NCBI GenBank assembly: GCA_036389395.1
Contig: DASVPY010000087.1
Coordinates: forward strand, 9,427 to 73,426
Source: QHXQ01 sp036389395
GTDB taxonomy: Bacteria; Acidobacteriota; Blastocatellia; Pyrinomonadales; Pyrinomonadaceae
DNA length: 64,000 bases
Direction: 5' to 3'
How positions within the stretch are numbered: the first letter of the stretch is position 1; every line of letters begins with the position of its first letter. Position numbers and translations under genes: made by a program. Under the pieces are notes generated by a model. The model was given only the letters and a program-made list of their open reading frames with translations, was not told where the DNA came from and did not search any database. Below, in pieces: positions 24,586-31,376 of the stretch.

Positions 24586-25458
24586 ATGCCCATCCGTTTG
24601 CTCGCGCTCGATCTGGACGGGACGCTGCTCGACTCGCACGGGCGGCTGTCCGCGCGCAACCGGGTGGCGCTGGCGGCGGCGCGCGCGCAGGGCGTCCGCG
24701 TCGCGCTCGTCACGGGCCGGCGCTTTCGCGACGCGCGCCCGCTCGCGCTCGAACTAGGCATTGACGTGCCGGTCATCGCGCACAACGGCGCGCTCACCAA
24801 GCACGCGCGCACGCTCGAAACCGTCGCCGCCTTCCCGCTGCCGCTAGCGGCGGCCCGCGCGGTCCTGCGCTTCGGGCGCGCGCACCGCGTAGACCCGCTC
24901 GTGAGCGACGACGCAGACGGCGCGGGTCTCCTCGTCTACGACAGCTTGAACGAGGCGAACCGCCCGCTCGTCGAGTACATCGCGTGGGCGCGGCGCATCC
25001 ACGGCGACGAGGCGGAGCAGGCGGTCGTGCGCGTCGCGTCGCTCGAAGAATACTTGGATCACCCGCCCGTCCACATCGCCTTTTCGGGCACGGACGAGCA
25101 GATGTTGCGCCTGAGCGAAGTGCTGCGGCGCGAGCTGGCGGGCCTCGTCCGGCTGATGGTCACGGTCTACCCGGCCAAGCGGTTCGGGCTGATCGACGTG
25201 ATCCACCCAGACGTATCGAAGGGCACGGGGCTGGCGGCCGTGGCGCGCGAGTACGGCCTCGCGCCCGCGGACGTGATGGCCGTGGGCGACAACCACAACG
25301 ACGTGGAGATGCTCGGCTTCGCCGGCACGCCCGTCGCGGTCGCCAACGCCGAGCCGGCCTTGCGCGACCTGGCCGGCGTCCACCTGACTGCTTCGAACGA
25401 CGACGACGGCGTGACCGTCGCCATCGAAGAGTTTATTTTAGGAGAGAGGTCAATGTGA
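24586..25458 (+). CDS. Cof-like HAD-superfamily hydrolase
   Basis: 290 residues. Motif I is LLALDLDGTLLDSHG (4-18) with the nucleophilic and acid/base aspartates; motif II is VALVTGRRF; motif III Lys lies in VSKGTGLAAVA near 208-218; motif IV is VMAVGDNHNDVEMLGFAG near 230-247. The middle (90-185) is the type IIB cap domain. Such enzymes dephosphorylate sugar phosphates, FMN or similar metabolites in the cytoplasm; specificity is not predictable here. The ATG at 24586 is chosen because the protein then begins directly at motif I. The cyclophilin gene follows after a repeat. Confidence 0.9.
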   Translation: MPIRLLALDLDGTLLDSHGRLSARNRVALAAARAQGVRVALVTGRRFRDARPLALELGIDVPVIAHNGALTKHARTLETVAAFPLPLAAARAVLRFGRAHRVDPLVSDDADGAGLLVYDSLNEANRPLVEYIAWARRIHGDEAEQAVVRVASLEEYLDHPPVHIAFSGTDEQMLRLSEVLRRELAGLVRLMVTVYPAKRFGLIDVIHPDVSKGTGLAAVAREYGLAPADVMAVGDNHNDVEMLGFAGTPVAVANAEPALRDLAGVHLTASNDDDGVTVAIEEFILGERSM

Positions 25459-25459
25459 G

Positions 25460-25545
25460 TTCAAAGTTCAACGTTCAACGTTCAAAGTCGGGCGTTGAAC
25501 CTTGAACCTTGAACTTTGAACCTTGAACTTTTACTGACCTCTGAC
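25460..25545. repeat. Type C word repeat
   Basis: GTTCAAAGTTCAACGTTCAACG words followed by inverse TTGAACCTTGAACCTTGAAC words and a run of TGACCTCTGACC words, between the HAD and cyclophilin genes. Confidence 0.8.
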
Positions 25546-25575
25546 CTCTAACCTCTGCCTTCAAAGGAGCAACCA

Positions 25576-26064
25576 ATGGGCAACCGCATCGCGAACATCA
25601 GGACGAACAAGGGCACGATCCGCTTCGAGTTGTTGGAGGAGGACGCGCCGAAGACGGCGGAGAATTTCCGTCTGCTGGCCGAGCGCGGCTACTACAACGG
25701 CGTGGTCTTCCACCGCGTCATCAAGGGCTTCATGATCCAGGGCGGCGACCCGACGGGCACGGGGCGCGGCGGCGAGTCCGCCTGGGGCGGGCGCTTCAAC
25801 GACGAGATCGACCGCAGCTCAAACCTCTACCGCGGCGCGTACACGAAGGGCACGGTGGCGATGGCCAACGCCGGGCCGAACACCAACGGCTCGCAGTTCT
25901 TCATCATGCACGCCGACTACCCGCTGCCGCCCTCCTACTCCAAGTTCGGGCGCGTCATCGAGGGCCAGGACGTGGTGGACGCCATCGCCACCACCCAGAC
26001 CGACCGCTCCGACCGCCCCGTCCAGCCCGTCGTCATGGAGGAAGTCACGATAGAGCAGGGATGA
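25576..26064 (+). CDS. Cyclophilin-type peptidyl-prolyl cis-trans isomerase
   Basis: 162 residues, no signal peptide, so cytoplasmic. VVFHRVIKGFMIQGGDPTGTG (55-75) carries the catalytic Arg and the Phe/Met/Gln pocket; NTNGSQFFIM (near 107-116) and SKFGRVIEGQDVVDAI follow as in short bacterial cyclophilins. It speeds proline isomerisation during protein folding. The ATG is preceded by AAAGGAGCAACC. It is on the same strand as the HAD gene, separated by a palindromic repeat. Confidence 0.96.
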   Translation: MGNRIANIRTNKGTIRFELLEEDAPKTAENFRLLAERGYYNGVVFHRVIKGFMIQGGDPTGTGRGGESAWGGRFNDEIDRSSNLYRGAYTKGTVAMANAGPNTNGSQFFIMHADYPLPPSYSKFGRVIEGQDVVDAIATTQTDRSDRPVQPVVMEEVTIEQG

Positions 26065-26079
26065 GGGAGGAAGGACTGA

Positions 26080-26192
26080 GGAGTCAGGAGCCAGGAGCCA
26101 GAAGCCGGAAGCCGGAAGGAGGAATGCGGACGAGCGCCCGCCTTCTTCCCTTCTGGCTTCTGGCTCCTGACTCCTGGCTCCTGTTCTTATTT
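26080..26192. repeat. Type D word repeat (AGGAGCCAGAAGCC and inverse)
   Basis: GAGTCAGGAGCCAGGAGCC and GAAGCCGGAAGCCGG words followed by the inverse GGCTTCTGGCTCCTGACTCC words. The remainder of the 26065-26464 interval contains the possible N-terminal extension of the next gene and no other gene. Confidence 0.8.
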
Positions 26193-26464
26193 CTCCCTCA
26201 TCCCTTAATTCTATTGCGCCCGCGCGCCCCGATCCGTTAATCTAGTTTGTGGCTGTCCGGCCGCGGGCGGCGGCCCGTATTCCTCTCCGTCGCTGCCCCG
26301 CCTGTACGCTGCTGAACGCCTGTAGCGTCAGGCTTCGTCGCCCAATCAACGTCCCGGTCGCGCCCGTCCGCCCCGCACGGGCCCGAGCCGCGAACACTGC
26401 TCCGCGCCGGGGTCGCCGCGCGTCCGCCGACTCTGCGCCGCGCCCGGCCCGCCGCTTTCAGTCA

Positions 26465-29083
26465 ATGCCGACCCGCGCCAAAGACAACGAGCCAGCCGCG
26501 CCGCCCGCGCAAAGGACGGACGTGTGCGCGCCCGCCGACGCGCCGCTCGAACCCTCGCGCGCCGCGGCGCGCGAGCCTTTGCGCGGCGCGGCGCTCGAAC
26601 CTTTGCGCTCGGTCGAGGCGCAGTACCGCGCCATCTTCGAGAACGCGATCCACGGCATCTACCAGTCGTTGCCCGAAGGGCGCTTCCTCAACGTCAACCC
26701 GGCGCTCGCGCGCATGCTCGGCTACGACTCGCCCGCCGACATGATCGCCTGCTGCAACGACATCGCCCACGCCTACTACGCCGACCCCGCCGACCGCGAC
26801 GTGTTCCGCCGCCTCATCGCCCAACGCGGCATCCTGCGCGGCTACGAGGTCTTGGTGCGGCGCAAGGACGGCACGCCCGTCTGGACGCGCGAGAACGTCT
26901 ACGAGGTGCGCGACGACGAGGGCCGGCTGCTCTACTACGAGGGCAGCGTCGAGGACGTGACCGCGCAGAAGCAGACCGAGGCGGCCTTGCGCGAGTCGGA
27001 GGAGCGCTACCGCAACCTGTTCGAGTACGCCAACGACGTGATCTACACGACCGACCTGGCGGGCTACTACACGTCGGTCAACCAGGTCGGCGAGCGCGTC
27101 ACCGGCTACAGCCGCGCGGAGTTGTGCCGGATGAACTTCGCGCAGCTCGTCGCGCCCGAACACCTCGCGCTCACGCAGGAGATGATGGCGCGCAAGCTGG
27201 CCGGGCAGGAAGAGACCACCTTCTACGAGATCGAGATCATCCACAAGGCCGGCGCGCGCGTGCTGCTCGAAGTCAGCACGCAGCTCATACGCGAGCGCGG
27301 CCGGCCCGTCGGCGTCCAAGGGATCGCCCGCGACATCACCGAGCGCAAGCGGGCCGAAGCGGCCTTACGCGAGTCCGAGGAGCGCTACCGCGAGCTGTTC
27401 GAGAACGCCAACGACATCGTCTACACGCACGACCTACAGGGCAACTTCACGAGCCTGAACAAGACGGGCGAGCGCGTCACCGGCTACACGCGCGCGGAGG
27501 CGCTCGGACTCAACATGGGGCAGGTCATCGCGCCGGAGCACGTGGGCCTCGCGCGCGCCATGATCGGGCGCAAGCAGGCCGCGCCCGACGCCACCGTCTA
27601 CGAGCTTGAGATCATCGCCAAGGACGGCCGCCGCGTGCCGCTTGAGATCAGCACGCGCCTCGTCTACGAGGCCGGGCGCGCCGTCTGCGTCCAAGGGATC
27701 GCGCGCGACATCACCGAGCGCAAGCAGGCCGAGGAGCGTCTGCGCCAGCACGCGCTCTCGGACGCGCTGACGGGGCTGCCCAACCGCCTGCTCTTCACCG
27801 ATCACCTGCACCTCGCCGTCGAGCAGCACAAGCGCCAGCCCGCGCACCACTTCGCCGTCCTCTTCCTCGACCTCGACCGCTTCAAGATGATCAACGACAG
27901 CCTCGGCCACGGCGTCGGCGATCAACTGCTCGTCGCCATTGCGCGCCAGCTCGAACGCTGCCTGCGCGCGGGCGACACGGTGGCGCGCCTCGGCGGCGAC
28001 GAGTTCGCCATCCTCCTGAACGACCTCGCGCACTTCGACGACGCGATCCGCGTCGCCGAGCGCGTCCTGCGCGGGCTGATGCTGCCCTTCAACCTCGACG
28101 GGCACGAGGTCTACACCACCGCGTCCATCGGCATCGCGCTCAGCAACAACCACTACGAGACGGCCGAGGCCGTGCTGCGCGACGCCGACACGGCCATGTA
28201 CCGCGCCAAGGCCGACGGCAAGGCCCGCTACAAGGTCTTCGACATGCTGATGCACGCGCGCGTGGTCGCGCTGCTGCAACTCGAAACCGACCTGCGCCGC
28301 GCCATCGAGCGCGGCGAGTTCTGCCTGCACTTCCAGCCCATCGTGGCGCTCGCCGACGGGCGCATCAACGGCTTCGAGGCGCTGGTGCGCTGGCAGCACC
28401 CGGAGCGCGGCCTGATCGCGCCGGGCGAGTTCGTGCCCGTGGCCGAGGAGACGGGTCTCATCGTGCCGCTCGACCGCTGGGTCTTGCGCGCCGCGTGCGC
28501 GCAGATGAAACGCTGGCAGGCGCTCGCGCCCGCTTATCAAGACCTGAAGCTGAGCGTCAACCTCTCCGGCAAGCACTTCGCGCAGGTAGACCTGTGCGAG
28601 CAGATCGAGCAGGTGCTTGCCGCCACCGGGTTTGAGCCGCGCCGTCTACAGTTGGAGATCACGGAGAGCGTGCTGATGGAGAGCGCCAAGGCCATCGTGC
28701 CGATGCTGGCGCGGCTGCGCGCGCTCGGCGTCGAGCTGGCGATAGACGACTTCGGCACGGGCTACTCGTCGCTCTCGTACCTGCGCCGCTTCCCGATCCA
28801 CACGCTGAAGATCGACCGCTCGTTCATCGGCGGCACGGGCGAGGACGACGCCGAGATCGTCCGCACCATCGTCCTGCTCGCGCGCAACATGCGCAAGGAC
28901 GTGGTCGCCGAAGGCGTCGAGACCGCCGCGCAGCACGCCGCCCTGCGCGCGCTCGACTGCACCTACGGCCAAGGCTACTACTTCTCGCCGCCCCTCGACG
29001 CCGCCGCCGCCGAACACCTCCTCCGCCGCGCCCTCGCCGCCGACCGCGCCATCATCCCCGCCCCCGACGAACGCGTCGCCTAG
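26465..29083 (+). CDS. PAS-PAS-PAS-GGDEF-EAL cyclic-di-GMP enzyme
   Basis: 872 residues from the ATG at 26465. An in-frame GTG at 26249 would add 72 residues, but that stretch is arginine/proline-rich and looks non-coding. Three PAS domains lie at about 52-165, 180-290 and 302-420 (YRAIFENAIHGIY, YRNLFEYANDVIY, YRELFENANDIVY), the last two followed by ARDITERK. The GGDEF motif is at 510-514 and a product-inhibition RxxD (RAGD) lies five residues before it. The phosphodiesterase EAL is at 638-640 (FEALVRWQHP), with NLSGKHF, LEITESVLM and DDFGTGYSSLSYL intact. Both catalytic halves therefore look competent to make and degrade c-di-GMP. No membrane helix is seen, so it is a cytoplasmic sensor. 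Confidence 0.93.
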   Translation: MPTRAKDNEPAAPPAQRTDVCAPADAPLEPSRAAAREPLRGAALEPLRSVEAQYRAIFENAIHGIYQSLPEGRFLNVNPALARMLGYDSPADMIACCNDIAHAYYADPADRDVFRRLIAQRGILRGYEVLVRRKDGTPVWTRENVYEVRDDEGRLLYYEGSVEDVTAQKQTEAALRESEERYRNLFEYANDVIYTTDLAGYYTSVNQVGERVTGYSRAELCRMNFAQLVAPEHLALTQEMMARKLAGQEETTFYEIEIIHKAGARVLLEVSTQLIRERGRPVGVQGIARDITERKRAEAALRESEERYRELFENANDIVYTHDLQGNFTSLNKTGERVTGYTRAEALGLNMGQVIAPEHVGLARAMIGRKQAAPDATVYELEIIAKDGRRVPLEISTRLVYEAGRAVCVQGIARDITERKQAEERLRQHALSDALTGLPNRLLFTDHLHLAVEQHKRQPAHHFAVLFLDLDRFKMINDSLGHGVGDQLLVAIARQLERCLRAGDTVARLGGDEFAILLNDLAHFDDAIRVAERVLRGLMLPFNLDGHEVYTTASIGIALSNNHYETAEAVLRDADTAMYRAKADGKARYKVFDMLMHARVVALLQLETDLRRAIERGEFCLHFQPIVALADGRINGFEALVRWQHPERGLIAPGEFVPVAEETGLIVPLDRWVLRAACAQMKRWQALAPAYQDLKLSVNLSGKHFAQVDLCEQIEQVLAATGFEPRRLQLEITESVLMESAKAIVPMLARLRALGVELAIDDFGTGYSSLSYLRRFPIHTLKIDRSFIGGTGEDDAEIVRTIVLLARNMRKDVVAEGVETAAQHAALRALDCTYGQGYYFSPPLDAAAAEHLLRRALAADRAIIPAPDERVA

Positions 29084-29116
29084 CTCGTCTTGTAGTTGAG
29101 TGCAGCGGGAGAAAGA

Positions 29117-29200
29117 TCAACACAGAGGACACAGAGTTCTTACTGTGTCCTCTGTGTGACCTCTGTGCCTTCTGCGTTAAAAACGGCCGCTCGTTACTCT
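29117..29200. repeat. Type A palindromic repeat
   Basis: AACACAGAGGACACAGAG ... CTGTGTCCTCTGTGTGACC and ..GTTAAAAACGGCCG; outer flanks GTTGAGTGCAGCGG and the inverse of CGGCCGCTCG..CTCAAC also match. Confidence 0.75.
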
Positions 29201-30057
29201 CAACCTCCCTCTCCACCAATCAACACGCCGCCGGCCGTGAAGCGCACCGCGACGTTGTGATTCAACGGGCCGTGCCCGCGCCCCAGACCGGGCGCGCTTT
29301 GGAGGGCGGCCATGACGAAGCGTTTGGCCGCGCCGACCGACGCGCGCAGGTTCAAGCCGCGCGCGAGGCAGGCGGCGACGGCGGCCGCCAGCGTGCAGCC
29401 CGTGCCGTGCGTCGAAGTCGTGTGGACGCGGGGCGCGCGGTAAAGCTCCGCGGCGTCCGTCTCGTCGAGCAGCAGGTCTATGGCGTCGCCCGTCAGATGC
29501 CCGCCTTTGAGGAGCACGGCGCGCGCGCCGAGTTCGCGCAGCCTTTGCGCCACGTAGCGGAAGTCGCCCAGGCCTTTGATCTTCATGCCGGTCAGGCGCT
29601 CGGCCTCCGCCATGTTCGGCGTGACGAGGTGCGCGCGCGGCAGCAGCTCGCGGCGCAAGGCGTCGAGCGCGTCGTCGTCAATCAGGTCGTAGCCGGAGGT
29701 CGAGCGCACGACCGGGTCGAGGACGAAGGCGGCGGCGCGCAGCTCCGTCTCATCGAGCAGGCGCGCGACCTCCGCGATCACTTCGCGCGTCGGCAGCATC
29801 CCCGTCTTCAACGCCGCGACGCGCAGGTCGGCGACGACCGGCAACACCTGCGCGCGCACGACCTCCGCCGACTGCTGCGCCGCGCCGTAGACGCCCTGCG
29901 TGTTCTGGTACGTGAGCGACGTGACGGCGACGGCCGCGAAGCAGCCGAACGCCGTGATCGTCTTCACGTCCGCCACGACGCCCGCCCCGCCCGACGGGTC
30001 AACCCCGGCCACCGTCAGCACGACCGGCGGCGTCTCCGCAGTTTTAGCTTCTGTCAT
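29200..30057 (-). CDS. thiD: Hydroxymethylpyrimidine/phosphomethylpyrimidine kinase
   Basis: 285 residues from the ATG at 30057; an earlier in-frame start would add 21 residues with no homologous look. The ribokinase-like fold is seen in LTVAGVDPSGGAGVVADVKT near 13-32, TPNMAEAERLTG, VLLKGGHL and STHGTGCTLAAAVAACLARG, whose GTGCT forms the anion hole. It phosphorylates HMP and HMP-P in thiamine pyrophosphate synthesis. It lies 66 bp downstream of thiE, which makes the next step, so the two form a thiamine operon. Confidence 0.94.
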   Translation of the reverse strand: MTEAKTAETPPVVLTVAGVDPSGGAGVVADVKTITAFGCFAAVAVTSLTYQNTQGVYGAAQQSAEVVRAQVLPVVADLRVAALKTGMLPTREVIAEVARLLDETELRAAAFVLDPVVRSTSGYDLIDDDALDALRRELLPRAHLVTPNMAEAERLTGMKIKGLGDFRYVAQRLRELGARAVLLKGGHLTGDAIDLLLDETDAAELYRAPRVHTTSTHGTGCTLAAAVAACLARGLNLRASVGAAKRFVMAALQSAPGLGRGHGPLNHNVAVRFTAGGVLIGGEGG

Positions 30058-30123
30058 GCGCGCCGCGATTATCGTTCGAGACGAGGGCGCGCGCCAAACG
30101 GTGCGTTGAAGAACGCGCACGCG

Positions 30124-30786
30124 CTAAAGACTCGCGTGGACTTCTTGTAAGGCGGCGACGGCGGGGGCGAGCGCGGGCGGGTCGGCGAAGAGGCGTATGG
30201 CGGCGACGCCGTGTGCGCCCGCGGCGAGCGCGGACGCCATGTTGGCGCGCGTGATGCCGCCGAGCGCGACGACGGGGAAAGGCGCGAGCGCAGCGGCGAC
30301 GGCGCGGAGTTGCGCCAGCCCGACGGGCGGGCCGTAGACGCGCTTCGAGGGCGTGTCGAAGACGGGGCCGAAGACGATGAAGTCCGCGCCGCCGGCGCGC
30401 GCGGCTTGCGCTTCGGCGAGCGTGTGTGTGGAGACGCCGACGAGAAAGTCGGGGCCGAAGGCGCGGCGGACTGTCGGCGCGGGCAGCGAGCGCGTGGTCA
30501 GGTGGACGCCGTCCGCGCCGGCCGCGCGGGCGATGTCGGCGCGGTCGTTGACGAGGAGGCGCGTCTCCGTCCCGCGCACGAGCGCGGCGGCGCGCAGCGT
30601 CAGCTCGAAGATGACGCGCGGGCGCAAGTGTTGTTCGCGGAGTTGGACGAGTGTGACGCGTGCGGCGGCGGCGGCGCGCACGAGCGCGAGCAGGCGCGCG
30701 AAGTCGGGGCCGGCGGGCGTGGTGCGCGCGTCAGTCGCGCCGCTCGTGATCAGGTAGCTGATCGGCGCGTGCAAGGGCTGGGGCAT
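30124..30786 (-). CDS. thiE: Thiamine-phosphate synthase
   Basis: 220 residues. VTLVQLREQHL near 44-54, LLVNDRADIARAAGADGVHL near 77-96, GVSTHTLAEAQAARAGGADFIVFGPVFDTPSK, and FPVVALGGITRAN follow the TIM-barrel layout of ThiE, which condenses HMP-PP with thiazole phosphate to thiamine phosphate. The start overlaps the preceding small membrane-protein gene by 56 bp, implying coupled translation. No TPP riboswitch elements are visible upstream of this operon. Confidence 0.93.
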   Translation of the reverse strand: MPQPLHAPISYLITSGATDARTTPAGPDFARLLALVRAAAAARVTLVQLREQHLRPRVIFELTLRAAALVRGTETRLLVNDRADIARAAGADGVHLTTRSLPAPTVRRAFGPDFLVGVSTHTLAEAQAARAGGADFIVFGPVFDTPSKRVYGPPVGLAQLRAVAAALAPFPVVALGGITRANMASALAAGAHGVAAIRLFADPPALAPAVAALQEVHASL

Positions 30787-31090
30787 CGGTGGCGGCGGGC
30801 GGCTCGGCAGGCCCGCTCAGGTGGCGGACGGTCTGACGGAAGTGCGCGATCTCCCAGAAGGCCATGGCGAAGTTGAGCAGGCCCAGCCCCGTCACCGCGC
30901 CGCGCACCCAGCCCGAAGCGATGGCGTGCTGCAAGCCGGGCAGCCCCGTCTTGTGCACCACGTAGACGAGGAAGAAGTTGTCGCCCCAGTCGGCCAGGCC
31001 GAACGGGTGCATCCACGGCAGGAAGGTCAGCACCAGCCCGGCCTCCAGGCACAGGACAATGTAGAAGATGACGGTCAGCTTCGCGGACAT
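30731..31090 (-). CDS. Small integral membrane protein, 119 aa
   Basis: Three hydrophobic segments are visible: about 4-26 (KLTVIFYIVLCLEAGLVLTFLP), 38-55 and 66-85 (GAVTGLGLLNFAMAFWEI). The tail is hydrophilic. Conserved-looking WMHPFG and WGDNFFLVY suggest a defined family, but I do not recognise it. It is the first gene of the thiE-thiD run and overlaps thiE by 56 bp; a transport or membrane-anchor role for thiamine intermediates would be speculation. Confidence 0.7.
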   Translation of the reverse strand: MSAKLTVIFYIVLCLEAGLVLTFLPWMHPFGLADWGDNFFLVYVVHKTGLPGLQHAIASGWVRGAVTGLGLLNFAMAFWEIAHFRQTVRHLSGPAEPPAATDAPALARADQLPDHERRD

Positions 31091-31097
31091 AACAAAC

Positions 31098-31167
31098 GCC
31101 GTGACGGGTGACAGGTGACAAGGGACAGGAGAATTCTAGCCCGTCACTTGTCACTTGTCACCTGCTA
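31098..31167. repeat. Type E word repeat (GTGACAGGTGACAAG and inverse)
   Basis: CGGGTGACAGGTGACAAGGG is followed by CCCGTCACTTGTCACTTGTC, a palindrome centred near the EcoRI-like GAATTC at 31131-31136. Confidence 0.8.
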
Positions 31168-31174
31168 CGGCTCT

Positions 31175-31347
31175 TTGGTAGTGGTTCGGTTTGAGGTCGC
31201 AGGTGGCGAAGGCTCAGTTCAACACAGAGGACACAGAGGTCACACAGAGGACACAGAGAGTCTTACTGTGCCCTCTGTGCTAACTCTGTGTCCTCTGTGT
31301 TAAAACGGCCGCGCGTGACTCTCAACCTGAAACTGATCTACTACCAA
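31175..31347. repeat. Type A repeat with long outer inverted arms (173 bp)
   Basis: Outer arms TTGGTAGTGGTTCGGTTTGAGG and the inverse AACCTGAAACTGATCTACTACCAA flank the CACAGAGGACACAGAGG core and its inverse. This copy shows that type A elements are larger than their word-like core. It lies between the small membrane protein and the TPR protein. Confidence 0.8.
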
Positions 31348-31376
31348 CTCTTTCCTGTCACCCGTCAAGGCTTTTC

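Noticed and set aside
26249..26464. 72-residue N-terminal extension of the PAS-GGDEF-EAL protein
   Set aside because: The sequence is Arg/Pro/Ala-rich without domain character; the ATG at 26465 is preferred, though start choice is not proven.
30731..31376. TPP riboswitch upstream of the thiE-thiD operon
   Set aside because: The conserved CTGAGA and ACCTGA..GGATAATGCCAGCG-type blocks are not present.
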